Counted from the first letter of the stretch, positions 48,279 through 60,382 are shown. The stretch is DNA of 64,000 nt from Apostichopus japonicus (GCF_037975245.1 NC_092583.1:1223764-1287763); one strand, 5' to 3'. Numbers and translations: made by a program. The notes: generated by a model not told the origin, from the letters alone.

Positions 48279-49141
48279 GGCCTACCATTATGTCAATATC
48301 ATTAAATGCACTGAGCTGGAGCTATACAAAGCTGTAACCCCTGATGAGCTCAGCGGGGGTCTGTCTGACCGCAAGGGCAATCAAAATCGTGTTGCGCTCA
48401 GGATCAGACCTCGCAATCGTGATCTCCCTTTTGGGTGAGGATTCTGGCATTGTAGTGTGTACGCTTGGGGGATCAAGTGACCCGATATCTCCGGTTACTT
48501 GAACAAAACTCTCACAACTGCAGTGAATTTTAAACAATCACAGCCTCTTTTCGTGACTATGTTATATTCTCTGTTCGTCTTTGATCCACCCATGGAGCTA
48601 TAAATGCTCCATGATCCACCTTTCGTTCTCAATGCTTCCAGGTCAGTTTTTTTTATCTATATATCGTGGAAAAACAGGATCCGAACTCGATGCATTCTCA
48701 AATGTGAACAAGGCCTATGTGATTAAAGTTTTTTTTTCAAAATTTTTTTTGAAGAGAATTAAGTGTAACACTTCAAAGATTGTCTTTCCTGTAGAAGAAT
48801 GGAAGTTTTCAAACAAATCACATTTATGCGAATTTTGACTCATTTAGCCTGAATTGCTTCTATAAAGCAAATATCAACAGTATTTGTGGATCTTCGCGTA
48901 TATTTATGTCACTATTTGCGTTTCATTTAAGGATGCCATTTATTGAAACATGGAGGAGGGGGAGGGGGGCGAGGTGTATAGGTCGACGTAGAATGATGGA
49001 CAACTCACTGGCAGCAATTACCGGCAGCGTGAGAAGAGCTGAGTAAGCAACTCTTTTTATTGAAGTAGGGCCTATATGTAGTGTCTTGGAATAATTCATT
49101 TATTCATTTCTGAGTGCAATTCACACCACTGTTGAACATCA

Positions 49142-49506
49142 TTAGAGGCATTGAAGACTCGCCCCAAACCGCGTGCCACGCTCTGAAAAAGTTACCACTT
49201 TCCATTGCTTGCAAATGACGTTTTCTTCTTGTCGCTACAGAATGCAGACAGTAATGAAACGTGATACCTTGTTATTTTTTACCTCGACCTGAGATGTCCA
49301 CGCTGTTATGTACACTGTGTTGTGGGTATTGACCGTAGCTGTATGTATTGACTGTACACTAGTGTCTAATTACCGACGGTAGCAAGCTGTGTGTATTTTC
49401 TGGGTTCGACATGGTGATTAACACTTCTGTTATACACCTCATTCGAAACTAGGTCAGATGAGCGACATGAGACGTTTCTTTGTGCGCGAGTCTTCACACC
49501 CTTTAA
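49142..49506 (+). mobile_element. TTAA MITE, copy C (piggyBac-like)
   Basis: Same family and orientation as 13934-14294. GCATTGAAGACTCGCCCC lies at the left and GCGCGAGTCTTCACACCC at the right, ending in TTAA. The left TTAA has mutated (TTAG). Confidence 0.75.
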
Positions 49507-50667
49507 TGATTCCATATGAGCATTTGAGTGCTATCGTGATATACCGTTTCCCAGTCATATTAAAACTGAGTGACATTGTTAGGTTCCCAAGTTAAACACG
49601 GAACCGAGAATGAAGACACCAGACGAGCGGTTCCAGTTAAAATGATATATTGATATGTGCTTACTATGATGCAAGTAATAAAAGGTTCACGGCTAAATTT
49701 CGAGCGACTGTTATAGTAAACTAATCCCTCCGGACTCCATCCCACGTCCTATAGGACCAATAAAAATTAGTTAACTGAACTGCAACTCTTAACTTCAAAT
49801 CAATTCAAACTACAACTCTTATTGAGACCATAAGAACTCTACTCCCCCACTCACAGGAAGCATCCCCTTTGATACGAAATGCTTCCTACACAGAAATTCT
49901 TTATTTTATAAGACTGGGTATAACAATTAGACCAAATAATGAAAAACATAGACAAATCCTAAAGATTATCAAACTACAAGGTTAAACATAAAATTGAAGC
50001 GAACCATAAACCAAATTACCAATAGCTATTTCACCCGATCGACAATCCCGACAGCCATCGAAACAAAAGTTCAATACACGCATGCAAACAACCAAGAAAA
50101 CATAATGTATTTGTCAAAAATAGACCCATGCAGTTTTATGCAAGGTCACAAAGTCATTGCATAACTGAATGACTATTGTCAATCTTAGACAATTATTAAG
50201 TTAGACAACTTCTCTGTCAAATACGATACGATTCTGACCGAATAAAAGAAAAGTATTAAGTCAAACCTCGCCATAGCAAAGCGTGTCACATTCATATAAA
50301 AAAAATGGTCAGCAAGTCCATTCAGTTTTGGCAAATGTAGTAAAGTTACATACGACAAATTCAACTAACGGTTCAATCGACCTAGTGAGTCCCGGCACAA
50401 CTTGACCAGCAAACGCTCATTAAATTTTTTACCAAAGGAAGCAATTCTTTGCCATCTCAGATCCCTATAGACACACATTCGATTTTGGCGAATATAGTAA
50501 CAAGTTAATCTTGCGCCGGCTCTAAGTGTTTATCAGACTGTCAGAATTTACCCTGACATTTACAATTTCGAAAGGACACGTTGAACGTAATTAACGGTCA
50601 TTAATCATCTGATTAAGAAATCTACACAATATGATTTTTTTTAATAGCAAACTCGACGAAAACATAT

Positions 50668-50938
50668 TAAATGATTCCACGAACCCCCTCCCCCACCCCA
50701 CCCCCAAAAAAAGTAAGAATAAGAATAATTATCATGGCACTGATTAAATGCCGTTCTACCCGATAAGTATAAAATAATCATGTTTTGGAACACAACAATA
50801 TGTTGTAAAAGAAGCAGGGGAAACGAAAAGCGGTAAGAGATGTAGTTGAAAAGCAGTGAAATATGAAATAACCTTGTTAGAGGTATTAAAAAGTATTTGT
50901 TTGGAAATGACAGACGAATATAATAGGAAGTATAAGAG
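50668..50938 (+). repeat. Diverged copy of the tandem-unit end segment
   Basis: Strongly similar to 58460-58729 and to the matching part of copy 2 (about 63490-63749), from AAATGATT..CACGAACCCC to AGGAAGTATAAGAG, with scattered substitutions and small indels. It marks an older duplication that preceded the recent one of about 5 kb. Confidence 0.85.
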
Positions 50939-52063
50939 TAGTAAAGAACCTTGCATCTATGTCTTCAAATCAGAATGGTCACATCAAATATGTTTAACCT
51001 GCCACACAATCAACACAATAAAAAGCGGAATCTTCTGAAAATTAAACCAACAAAGTGACGATCATTTTATAGTTACAGTAATGTAATCATACGCATAGGA
51101 AGTATTTCCGATGATTGCTTACACTTTTATTGCTTGTGGTGCAGTGATGTGGCATGTTCAGACAGTTGTTCACCTCTGCGAGATATTTTGAAACACATAA
51201 ATATATGACAGAATAAGGAAGTACTCTTATATTACTCTATGGAAACCATATCTCAGAGCCTTAGTGGGTCCAGGGGGCGAACCCCACCCCCTTAAGCTGC
51301 AACTTTTCTGAGACTTCCACTTATTCTCTTGTTGCAAGATTAAAGCAAGACAATACTTAACAGAGAGAGAGAGAGAGTGTGTGTAACGTAGTCTGTCATA
51401 CCTAAGTCAGGGATATTTGTTATACTTAGGCCAGTGTTAAATCTATGGGGGTTCGAGCGTTACTACGTTTGTTATTGTTTATTCTAAAGTGAACCAAGTC
51501 GAGCTTTCTTCTAGTGGACAGTGGCTGTTGTTGTAGTATGTACAATTGTCATGAATAGCAACAAAAAAAGGTCGACATTATACAGGTGTTCACAATGATA
51601 GAGTTTTGTTTTCTATCTATGTCTTGAGTCTACAGAGAAGAATTTACTCTGTGTGCGGCCATCTAAGCCCTGTTGGGCTTTCTAAGGACAGTTGTGATAT
51701 TTTAACTTTCACTTCTCTGATAGTGACATAAAAGCGCAAAATAAATCTCAGAGAGGAATTAATTTTCAATGAAAATGTATTAGAAAGTTGTAGCATTTTG
51801 AGATATTTTCTGATTTTGTTTTAAATACTCCGATTTCCTGTGCCCTGTTGCTCCCCCGTCACCCCAACCACTTCACCTTGCGGACGCCCATGCAAGCCCT
51901 TCTCTGATACCAGTTTTAGAATTGCTTAACTGATCACTTTAACGTAAGGAAGAAACATTGATTATATCAGACACGTTCGAAGAACGCCAACAAACTTTAC
52001 AACTGCATAATCATGTGGTTGACACCTCCACATGGCAATGTATTGAAACAACATGTTTGGCCA

Positions 52064-52861
52064 CTACACATTTTGGTCACTAGACACTTTTCCACTATCC
52101 AAGGAGTCTTCTCCATCGATTTCGCTTTTTCCAATCTTCGGCATCATATCTGACACCTTATTAAACAACAAGCCCGTCTCCTTTACAAGCTTTCCCACTT
52201 CTCTGATTTCACACAATATCGCGGAGAAAGCGTTGGGATCTATCTTCTTTGCATGACCTACGAATTTTGAAAACTCCCAAAGGAACACCTGGAAGTTGAT
52301 TTCTTGCATGTCGACAACGGATGCTACCATGATGTACCCGCCAAATATTTGGCTGGATTTTGACAATCCAGCCATGTGACTTAGGACACATTTGGTCGCG
52401 AACACATCCAAGCGAACCATGGCGTTGTTTGACCAAGCGACATGATAACTTTTTTTCTCAGACATAGTCCCAGATGAAGCTATTTCTTCGGGACCAAGGA
52501 ACGCCTCAAGACTTCCTGCGATGCCATCCGTTATGGCATCAGACCATTTACTTTCACATAATTCGCGGACTACTTTGTTGATAGTACAACTTATCACGTT
52601 CTTCGTGTCTTCACTATCGTGCACAAACAAAGACTGCACTTTATCTACAACATTGCAAATCGGAACAGTGCTGTTCTTCGGTGGCGATTGACCTTCAAGA
52701 AGGAGCTCATTGTAGAATTTGTCAATCTTCAGGTGAACACTGTTAGCGATCAGGTCCAATTTTTCATTCATTTCCTCTTGTGCATTCTCCTTGTCGCGAA
52801 GTTCATTTTGGTCAATCACGCTCTTTGCAAGTCCACCTATTGCAGAAACAGTCGCACCCAT
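52064..52861 (-). CDS. Hypothetical single-exon protein with myristoylation-type N-terminus (265 aa)
   Basis: An intact frame with coding-like composition starts at ATG 52861 (context CTACCATGG, a good vertebrate-type initiation context). The protein begins MGATVSAIGGLAKSVIDQ: Gly2 with Ser6 fits the MGxxxS pattern for N-myristoylation, which would place it at a membrane. An Asn/Glu-rich helix follows (ELRDKENAQEEMNEKL), then alternating amphipathic helices, a more hydrophobic stretch (IFGGYIMVASVVDMQEINF) and a polar tail (DGEDSLDSGKVSSDQNV). No signal peptide and no clear transmembrane segment is seen. A strong acceptor (TTCAATCTTACAG) 32 nt upstream of the ATG suggests an intron in the 5' UTR. 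I recognise no family. Confidence 0.75.
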   Translation of the reverse strand: MGATVSAIGGLAKSVIDQNELRDKENAQEEMNEKLDLIANSVHLKIDKFYNELLLEGQSPPKNSTVPICNVVDKVQSLFVHDSEDTKNVISCTINKVVRELCESKWSDAITDGIAGSLEAFLGPEEIASSGTMSEKKSYHVAWSNNAMVRLDVFATKCVLSHMAGLSKSSQIFGGYIMVASVVDMQEINFQVFLWEFSKFVGHAKKIDPNAFSAILCEIREVGKLVKETGLLFNKVSDMMPKIGKSEIDGEDSLDSGKVSSDQNV

Positions 52862-52893
52862 GGTAGCGTTTCTTCAACAATTTGTCAATATAG
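52862..52893 (-). promoter_or_regulatory. 5' UTR exon part of the 265-aa gene
   Basis: A pyrimidine-rich TTCATTCAATCTTACAG acceptor ends just above 52893 on the minus strand, leaving a 32-nt leader before the ATG. The promoter and first exon would lie further up, beyond about 53 kb. Confidence 0.5.
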
Positions 52894-53704
52894 ATCTGTA
52901 AGATTGAATGAAATGCATGTAACGCGTCGTCTAGTGAAGTAAAATCTTGGGGACAAAAATGTTGGTAGCAATTATCTGTGTCATCACATCACGGTACAAT
53001 GAATAAGTCAAAATAAATAAGAATAACAGATGTGGAAGGAAATGATCTAAAAGCTCTTGTGGGCTTAGCGATAAGAAAACTCGCTGAAAAATAAGAAGAA
53101 ACAAACAATACAAAAAGGAAGAACCTCCCAAACGTTCTCCTGCCCGACCCCTATCCCACCAAAACACCACCCATATCCTACCACCACCCAACCTTCCACC
53201 ACCCACGATAACACAACGTTCCTTTACAGTTAAACGGACTCTACCCTAGATCAGCTGTAGACACTTCCATATAACATATTATGTGTCATATTTACATTGC
53301 ATATATAAGATTCCGGATAACAAGTTTTCATTAGCCTATACAGTTAAGGATAAATTCGGTCAATTTTACCTCGTTGGAGGACAAAAATACCAGGATCGTA
53401 CGAAAGGTTTTCAATGGCTGGTGGGTTTATTGAAGATGTCGATTTTCTTATGGAACACCTGCCTGGAAGGGTTCAAGTTTTTGTACCATGTCGTTAAGAA
53501 TGTTTAGATGCCAAACAGTGCATAACTTGCAAGCATATCAACTTGATTTGATAATCTGACGCAGTTAGTGCTAACATCCACCGTAGCTTGAGGGACCATT
53601 CTCTACCATAGCTGAAAAAGGTGAGACGAATCCGTCGAACCAAATTTGCCCCCCCCCCCTCCAAGTACCCGGGAAAGAGCCTGATTATTACATAACATTG
53701 TTAC
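52894..53704. other. Unannotated spacer before the tandem duplication
   Basis: Contains only short open frames without recognisable features, a C-rich run near 53650 and AT-rich unique DNA. The first exon of the 265-aa gene may lie here. Confidence 0.5.
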
Positions 53705-55321
53705 GGATCACTCCACCAGTAAGTTGAGTGAATTTGGTGGGAAGAAAAAACTGTCATGTATTAGTTGCATTTTGTAAGCATGCAATCGGATAGATGCAAT
53801 TAGAACACTACAATTAACACAAATTGCACAAGGTAATTATAAAATATCCAAGGGTGTTTGGCTGAGTAAAATAAAATCGTACTATCGAGAGTACTCTGTC
53901 CCAATGCGACTACAAACAATATTACACAGCAATGAGCAAGGTGTGCATGATTGCCTTTGTATACGACTCTAGATTGGTGGGAGTTTCTGGTGGCTGGAAA
54001 TGATTGCCTAGCAAATTGCTGCAAATTTTGTGTATCTGTTGGCGAATACCAAATTCTCATAGCATTTTGTAACGCGAAGATATCAATTTGTCAAAGTTGG
54101 TGATATTTTATTTTGAAACTGCATCTGGCAGGTTTACTTTACTACTAGGTGTGATCGAAGAGGGTTTACGAAGAGGATTGATCTGGAGAAGGTGGACGGG
54201 GGGGGGGGGCAATTTACTATACTGTGACGTCATATTCACTATAGTGGCTGGACCTTGACTGAGAAGTCGACTAGACGTTTTCAGATAAATTCTAACTGTC
54301 TGTCTGCTTGCCTGTTTGTCCGTCTAATCTATCTGTCTGCATTTCGGTCTATCCATCCGTCCGATTGCTCTATCTACCTGGCTGTCTGTCTTTCCATATG
54401 TCAGTCAAACTGTCAAAATATATCTAAAAGCCTCAGTATGTACTCCATAATCAACAACTAACCGAGGATAAACATTTGTCACATGTATGATGTAGTAAGG
54501 TGGTTCAGAGACTTATGTAATTATCAGTCGTATGTATTGAACTTCAAACAGTGAGATCCCTAATATATGTTTTATAAATACACTTTTAGTTTACACAAAC
54601 CTTGATTTTTCGTTGATTGGTTGATGATCACATCTGTCTCGGTGAGTCGAGTAAAGTCTGGTGTTCACGGATCCCGGGTATCTGGAGCGAATATACGATG
54701 CAACTCTCAATGAGTTTCTTTATATTGGCAATATGCTATACCAACCGGAGTCGACGTCACGAAATTTGCATAAAATATCAACCAATCACCGATGTCTTTG
54801 CAAAAGGGGGTGAGTGAGGGGGTGAGTGAGAGTATCACCAAAACTAAATCAATGATTTACAGTATACATGCACAAAGGAAAATAATATTCTACCAAAGAG
54901 TTGCATTTTCATGGAATTTAAGCCTAATACAGAGAACGTTGACAAATACGAACAAACTGAAACTAAACAGTCACTCACGGAGTGATTGAGAGCCATTGTT
55001 GTTGTTTTTTTCAAAGTCAAATGAAAAAAAAATAACTCAAATGGACTAAAAAAAAAAACTCAAGAATGTTTATACAAAAAAATACAACAAAAAAACAAGC
55101 ATGCAAAAGCCCGTGAGTATCTATAGTACTGTAGGCTATGCATGTACGAGTATTAAGAAAGGGAACTTTATAACTAGCTATAAAGATACGCAATGATACT
55201 TGGAAATAAAAATGTAGATCACCAAAACTAATCAATGATTTCCAAAATAAAATAAAACTGTTAGCAAACTGCTTATCCACTAGAGAGCCTGTGTAGGAGA
55301 ATGTGTAAAAGTAACTTGGCC

Positions 55322-55358
55322 TGACGTTTCGATCCTAGCAGGATCTTCTTCAAAGGCT
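55322..55358 (-). ncRNA. Hammerhead-ribozyme-like remnant of the PLE
   Basis: On the minus strand the order is TTTGAAGA, a GATCC/GGATC stem with a TGCTA loop, then GAAACGTC. This is the hammerhead layout (CUGANGA, helix II, GAAA, helix III), which PLEs are known to carry. The expected C at the start of the CUGANGA box reads T here, so activity is doubtful. Confidence 0.5.
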
Positions 55359-55569
55359 AAATGACGAGTAACAGTAACAGAAGGGACTAAAACACACACA
55401 GAATACAGAAAGAGCATGGTGAACACAAAGAGATACATGTAAGGGGATTAGTAGACAAGAGATGAAGAAAAGAATGAAAGAAACCAACAGGGGAAGAAGA
55501 GAGGTAGGAGATAAAACAGTGGAGGGACAAAGAGAGAATTAAGGGAATGGGGTAGGGAATAAACTGGAG

Positions 55570-55990
55570 GACAATGGAGAGTGCTTTGCGTTCATCTCTT
55601 GGAAGGTTGTAGTGTGTTCTGCGGAGAGGAGAGTTTGACTGGTTAGTCTCAGAGCTGACGACTTGTATGTAGGCTTCTAAAACAGGGACTCTGTTCTTAG
55701 GAGGCTTCCAAGAACTTTTCTGTAGAAGGGTTCCCGTTCAGAGGATCATCTAGGAATAACTCACGAAGGCGAATTCTGCGAAAGAAATGAGTAAGATCTT
55801 GGCTCAGTTCCGCTTGATCAAATGACGGAGGAGTAGGACAGAAGTTGAGTCCTTTGGAGAGAAGCCTAAGGTCTGCACTGGTAAGAGTAGAAGAAGATAA
55901 GTTAACAACTGCAGTTGAGGATGGTGGTTCAGACTCAGGTGGAGTCTGGGGCCTTCTAAAACGGTTGCTGAAGCGGTACGTTTGCGTTTT
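55570..55990 (-). pseudogene. PLE N-terminal ORF fragment (unit 1)
   Basis: The minus-strand frame reads NRFRRPQTPPESEPPSSTAV, then VNLSSSTLTSADLRLLSKGL followed by NFCPTPPSFDQAEL, and later HYNLPRDERKALSIV. These are characteristic of the region before the first reverse-transcriptase motif of PLEs (NL..R.E..AL and L.KGL.F.PTP; family knowledge). The frame then runs directly into 3'-UTR-like sequence, so RT and endonuclease were deleted from this half. Confidence 0.75.
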
Positions 55991-56153
55991 ATCTGAATAT
56001 CAATCATTTTGTTATTTCTTCTTTCAGTGAGTTCAATGTTCTGCTGTGACAAACAAAAGTTAATATTGTTAGTGTAATGAGTCCATTCGTCATCGGTGCA
56101 GCATGACTGTAATTCAAGCTTCAGCCTCAGGATATCATCGTTGAGGCTATCTA

Positions 56154-56785
56154 ATGACGATGTTTATGAGACGGATGGAGGTGCTATGTAAGACTCGATC
56201 CAACCACAACATTCTCCTAACTTCAGATAGACTCCAACGAGCCGTCCCTGACAACCCCATCATCGCCTACAGACGACCCCGCAACCTACGAGACCTTCTT
56301 GTGCGTGCGGCTGTTCCACCTCTAACTTCTAACCCTACACCCATTCAGCATGGTACTTTCAAATGTGATCGTACTTCGAGATGCATCATCTGCAGCCACC
56401 ACATTGTTGAATCCAATTCTATCACCAGCCACAGCATATGCAACTCACACACAAGACTAAGGGTCACATCATTTGCACAACCACTAATATCATATATCTG
56501 ATCTCTTGTAGAGTTTGCGGCATCCAGTATGTTGGCGAAACCAAAACCACCCTCAAGAAGCGATTCTATGGTCACAGATCCTCAGTCAACACCATGAAGA
56601 CTGAAACCCCAGTTGGAGAACACTTTAACCTTCCCAACCATACCATCAACGACATGTCCCTACAGGGGATTGAATCCTTAGGTAGCCGTCCTGACCTAGT
56701 ACGAACCAGCAGAGAGAGGCTGTGGATGCAACGCCTTCGCACCATTCAACCTCATGGGCTCCATATTCAGGAAGGACATGACTAA
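56154..56785 (+). pseudogene. PLE GIY-YIG endonuclease fragment, frameshifted (unit 1)
   Basis: The upstream part reads NILLTSDRLQRAVPDNPIIA and has the Cys-rich linker CDRTSRCIICSHH. After a frame change near 56450-56460 the GIY-YIG domain follows: IIYLISCRVCGIQYVGETKT with LKKRFYGHRS, the GEHF acidic residue, and the usual C-terminal ERLWMQRLRTIQPHGLH. The GIY-YIG nuclease makes the nick at which PLEs insert. The RT domain that should precede it is absent. Confidence 0.85.
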
Positions 56786-59700
56786 CTTTCTTCTGTTCCC
56801 CCATCCTTCTCCCCCTTGTCCCCCCCCCCTTCACTCCTCTTCTCATAGCTCACTTTCACTCTTTTTTCTCCACACCTTTCTGTATTTGTCCTTCTCCAGT
56901 TTATTCCCTACCCCATTCCCTTAATTCTCTCTTTGTCCCTCCACTGTTTTATCTCCTACCTCTCCTCTTCCCCTGTTGGTGTCTTTCGTTCTTCTGTCCA
57001 TCTCTTGTCTACTAATCCCCTTATACCTATCTCTTTGTGTTCACCATGCTCATTCTGTATTCTGTATATGGACATATATATAACGGGGTGGTAAACCAAA
57101 GTGATTGTTCAGGAAATATATTTGTCGTCATGTGAAGGCCAAAAACAGGTCCTTCTGTAAACTTTCAAGTTACTTATGTAGGCCAAAAATCAATGATCAT
57201 GACATTTGTTTTTCAAATTTTTAGCATTCATGAACAGTATAGGCCTATAGTGCGTTCTGGTGTGAGTAGCAAAATTGTCTTCTTAATGTTCCCGTCATAG
57301 GTCTATTGGGAAATATTTCCACCCGTGGGAGACTTGATTAAGTCTAATATTTACTTGTTGTTAAGGCTTGCTATATGTATATGGTTCGATGTCATTCTCC
57401 GCGTTTACTGTTTAAACGGATAAACCATTGTATGTTTTAACAGATTTAAGAGAAACACATAATGGCATCCTGGTGAGATTTTCAAGCATTTCTATTTAGC
57501 GTTACTAGTCGAGATATCGATAACTGATAACATGTGTAATGTCAGAGTTGCACATAGCTGGAAGTAAATTGTTTGTGTATCTTTATTTTTATTCTCCATT
57601 CTTTTGACGGTGGGTTCGGTTAGTGTTTCTACTTTACCTATGACCGCAGTGCGTAAATATGTAGCCCATGTTTGAAGCAAGGATAAATAGAATGTAAATT
57701 TCAAAGTAAAACATCAGAGAAATTTGTCAGACTAGTGTGCTTCCATATGACATTACACCTGTTTGCTTCAAAGTTCACTTTGGGTACAATACTGTACGTG
57801 TCAACGTCAAATGCTGTTATGTCGAACACGTACAATTTAATTACGACATTTATGACAATCACATTATACCAATTAACTAATAAATATCACAAAAACTGTG
57901 CATATCCATATTCCTGCAGGAATTACCAAACTTCTCGAACGGTCATCAGTCGAGCGAAAATGGTTCAGTTTATAGCCTTGGGGTTTCGTGCTCTGCCGGG
58001 GACGAACAGGACAGGACGAACAGGCTTCGAAAGGTCATGAAATAGGATTTGATCAAAATAAACAGTGAGAATAGTTTATTATGATGATTACTAACAACTT
58101 TGAAACGTGACAAGTTTCATATACATTAGAAATCGTTCACTCCATTTTCCCATCATTCTTCAGGACAAATTAAGAAGTTTGTTTATAATATACTTCATAA
58201 TTAACCATTAAAACAGTGATGGAGAAAGTAAATGTTTCAGCTAACAGCGATATTAATTGTGATTAGCTCTCTGTTAATGAAACAATACGTGTCATATAAA
58301 GCTATTAAATGGCGATGCTGTAAACACATAATCATATCGATAGTGTTCTTCGAGCTATAGTACCCTTTCGGGTCAGATCTGTTTGCTAAATTAGGCTTTC
58401 GAATCAATTATTCATCCATGGCTGTTCGACATTTACGTATAGTTCTTCATTGTGTCTTAAATGATTACACGAACCCCCACCCCCTCACCCACCCCCCCCC
58501 CCAAAAGTAAGAATAAGAATAATGATCATGGCACTGATTAAAGGGCGTTCTACCCGATATGTATAAAATAATCATGTTTTGGAACACAACAATATATTGT
58601 AAAGAAAGCAAGGGAAACGAAAACCGGTAAGAGGTGTAGTTAAAAAGCAGTGAAATATGAAATAACCTTGTTAGAGGTTACAAAGTATTTGTTTGGAAAT
58701 GACAGACGAATATAATAGGAAGTATAAGAGGATCACTCCACTAGTAAGTTGAGTGAATTTGGTGGGAAGAAAAAACTGTCATGTATTAGTTGCATTTTGT
58801 AAGCATGCAATCGGATAGATGCAATTAGAACACTACAATTAACACAAATTGCACAAGGTAATTATAAAATATCCAAGGGTGTTTGGCTGAGTAAAATAAA
58901 ATCGTACTATCGAGAGTACTCTGTCCCAATGCGACTACAAACAATATTACACAGCAATGAGCAAGGTGTGCATGATTGCCTTTGTATACGACTCTAGATT
59001 GGTGGGAGTTTCTGGTGGCTGGAAATGATTGCCTAGCAAATTGCTGCAAATTTTGTGTATCTGTTGGCGAATACCAAATTCTCATAGCATTTTGTAACGC
59101 GAAGATATCAATTTGTCAAAGTTGGTGATATTTTATTTTGAAACTGCATCTGGCAGGTTTACTTTACTACTAGGTGTGATCGAAGAGGGTTTACGAAGAG
59201 GATTGATCTGGAGAAGGTGGACGGGGGGGGGGGCAATTTACTATACTGTGACGTCATATTCACTATAGTGGCTGGACCTTGACTGAGAAGTCGACTAGAC
59301 GTTTTCAGATAAATTCTAACTGTCTGTCTGCTTGCCTGTTTGTCCGTCTAATCTATCTGTCTGCATTTCGGTCTATCCATCCGTCCGATTGCTCTATCTA
59401 CCTGGCTGTCTGTCTTTCCATATGTCAGTCAAACTGTCAAAATATATCTAAAAGCCTCAGTATGTACTCCATAATCAACAACTAACCGAGGATAAACATT
59501 TGTCACATGTATGATGTAGTAAGGTGGTTCAGAGACTTATGTAATTATCAGTCGTATGTATTGAACTTCAAACAGTGAGATCCCTAATATATGTTTTATA
59601 AATACACTTTTAGTTTACACAAACCTTGATTTTCCGTTGATTGGTTGATGATCACATCTGTCTCGGTGAGTCGAGTAAAGTCTGGTGTTCACGGATCCCG

Positions 59701-60345
59701 GGTATCTGGAGCGAATATACGATGCAACTCTCAATGAGTTTCTTTATATTGGCAATATGCTATACCAACCGGAGTCGACGTCACGAAATTTGCATAAAAT
59801 ATCAACCAATCACCGATGTCTTTGCAAAAGGGGGTGAGTGAGGGGGTGAGTGAGAGTATCACCAAAACTAAATCAATGATTTACAGTATACATGCACAAA
59901 GGAAAATAATATTCTACCAAAGAGTTGCATTTTCATGGAATTTAAGCCTAATACAGAGAACGTTGACAAATACGAACAAACTGAAACTAAACAGTCACTC
60001 ACGGAGTGATTGAGAGCCATTGTTGTTGTTTTTTTCAAAGTCAAATGAAAAAAAAATAACTCAAATGGACTAAAAAAAAAAACTCAAGAATGTTTATACA
60101 AAAAAATACAACAAAAAAACAAGCATGCAAAAGCCCGTGAGTATCTATAGTACTGTAGGCTATGCATGTACGAGTATTAAGAAAGGGAACTTTATAACTA
60201 GCTATAAAGATACGCAATGATACTTGGAAATAAAAATGTAGATCACCAAAACTAATCAATGATTTCCAAAATAAAATAAAACTGTTAGCAAACTGCTTAT
60301 CCACTAGAGAGCCTGTGTAGGAGAATGTGTAAAAGTAACTTGGCC

Positions 60346-60382
60346 TGACGTTTCGATCCTAGCAGGATCTTCTTCAAAGGCT
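60346..60382 (-). ncRNA. Hammerhead-ribozyme-like remnant (unit 2)
   Basis: Identical to 55322-55358, including the T in place of the expected C in the CUGANGA-type box. Confidence 0.48.

Larger units (their letters stand above)
44992..52063. other. Intergenic region between the two minus-strand genes
   Basis: I see no multi-exon gene here. It should contain the upstream non-coding exon(s) and promoter of the WD-repeat gene, but no core promoter element is convincing. Contents are a possible inverted-repeat element at 46155-46621 (GAAGTTCGGC...GCCGAACTTCGCA), the palindrome at 47084, a hAT-like element at 47823, a TTAA MITE at 49142, and an older copy of the 3' tandem-unit end at 50668-50938. 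Confidence 0.55.
55282..57066. mobile_element. Rearranged Penelope-like retroelement in unit 1
   Basis: Inverted repeats of about 170-180 bp bound the element: 55407-55580 (ACAGTGGAGGGACAAAGAGA...) is the reverse complement of 56885-57066 (...TCTCTTTGTCCCTCCACTGT). Between them a minus-strand fragment of the PLE N-terminal region and a plus-strand GIY-YIG fragment lie head-to-head. The reverse-transcriptase core is missing, so the element cannot move by itself. The left side extends about 125 bp beyond the inverted repeat and holds the ribozyme-like motif. Confidence 0.8.
53705..58729. repeat. Tandem duplication unit 1 (about 5.02 kb)
   Basis: Begins GGATCACTCCACCAGTAAGT and ends ATAGGAAGTATAAGAG; the same sequence restarts at 58730. 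Differences from unit 2 that I noticed are a few single bases (CCACCAG against CCACTAG; TTTTTCG against TTTTCCG) and homopolymer lengths. Both units carry the same rearranged PLE, including its frameshift. Confidence 0.95.

Noticed and set aside
53800-54060. 86-codon minus-strand ORF repeated at 58825-59085
   Set aside because: Identical because of the 5-kb tandem duplication; no domain, and no independent evidence of coding.
54255-54461. Cys/Ser/Leu-rich 68-codon ORF (also at 59279)
   Set aside because: Derived from a CTGTCTGTC/CTATC-rich simple sequence stretch.
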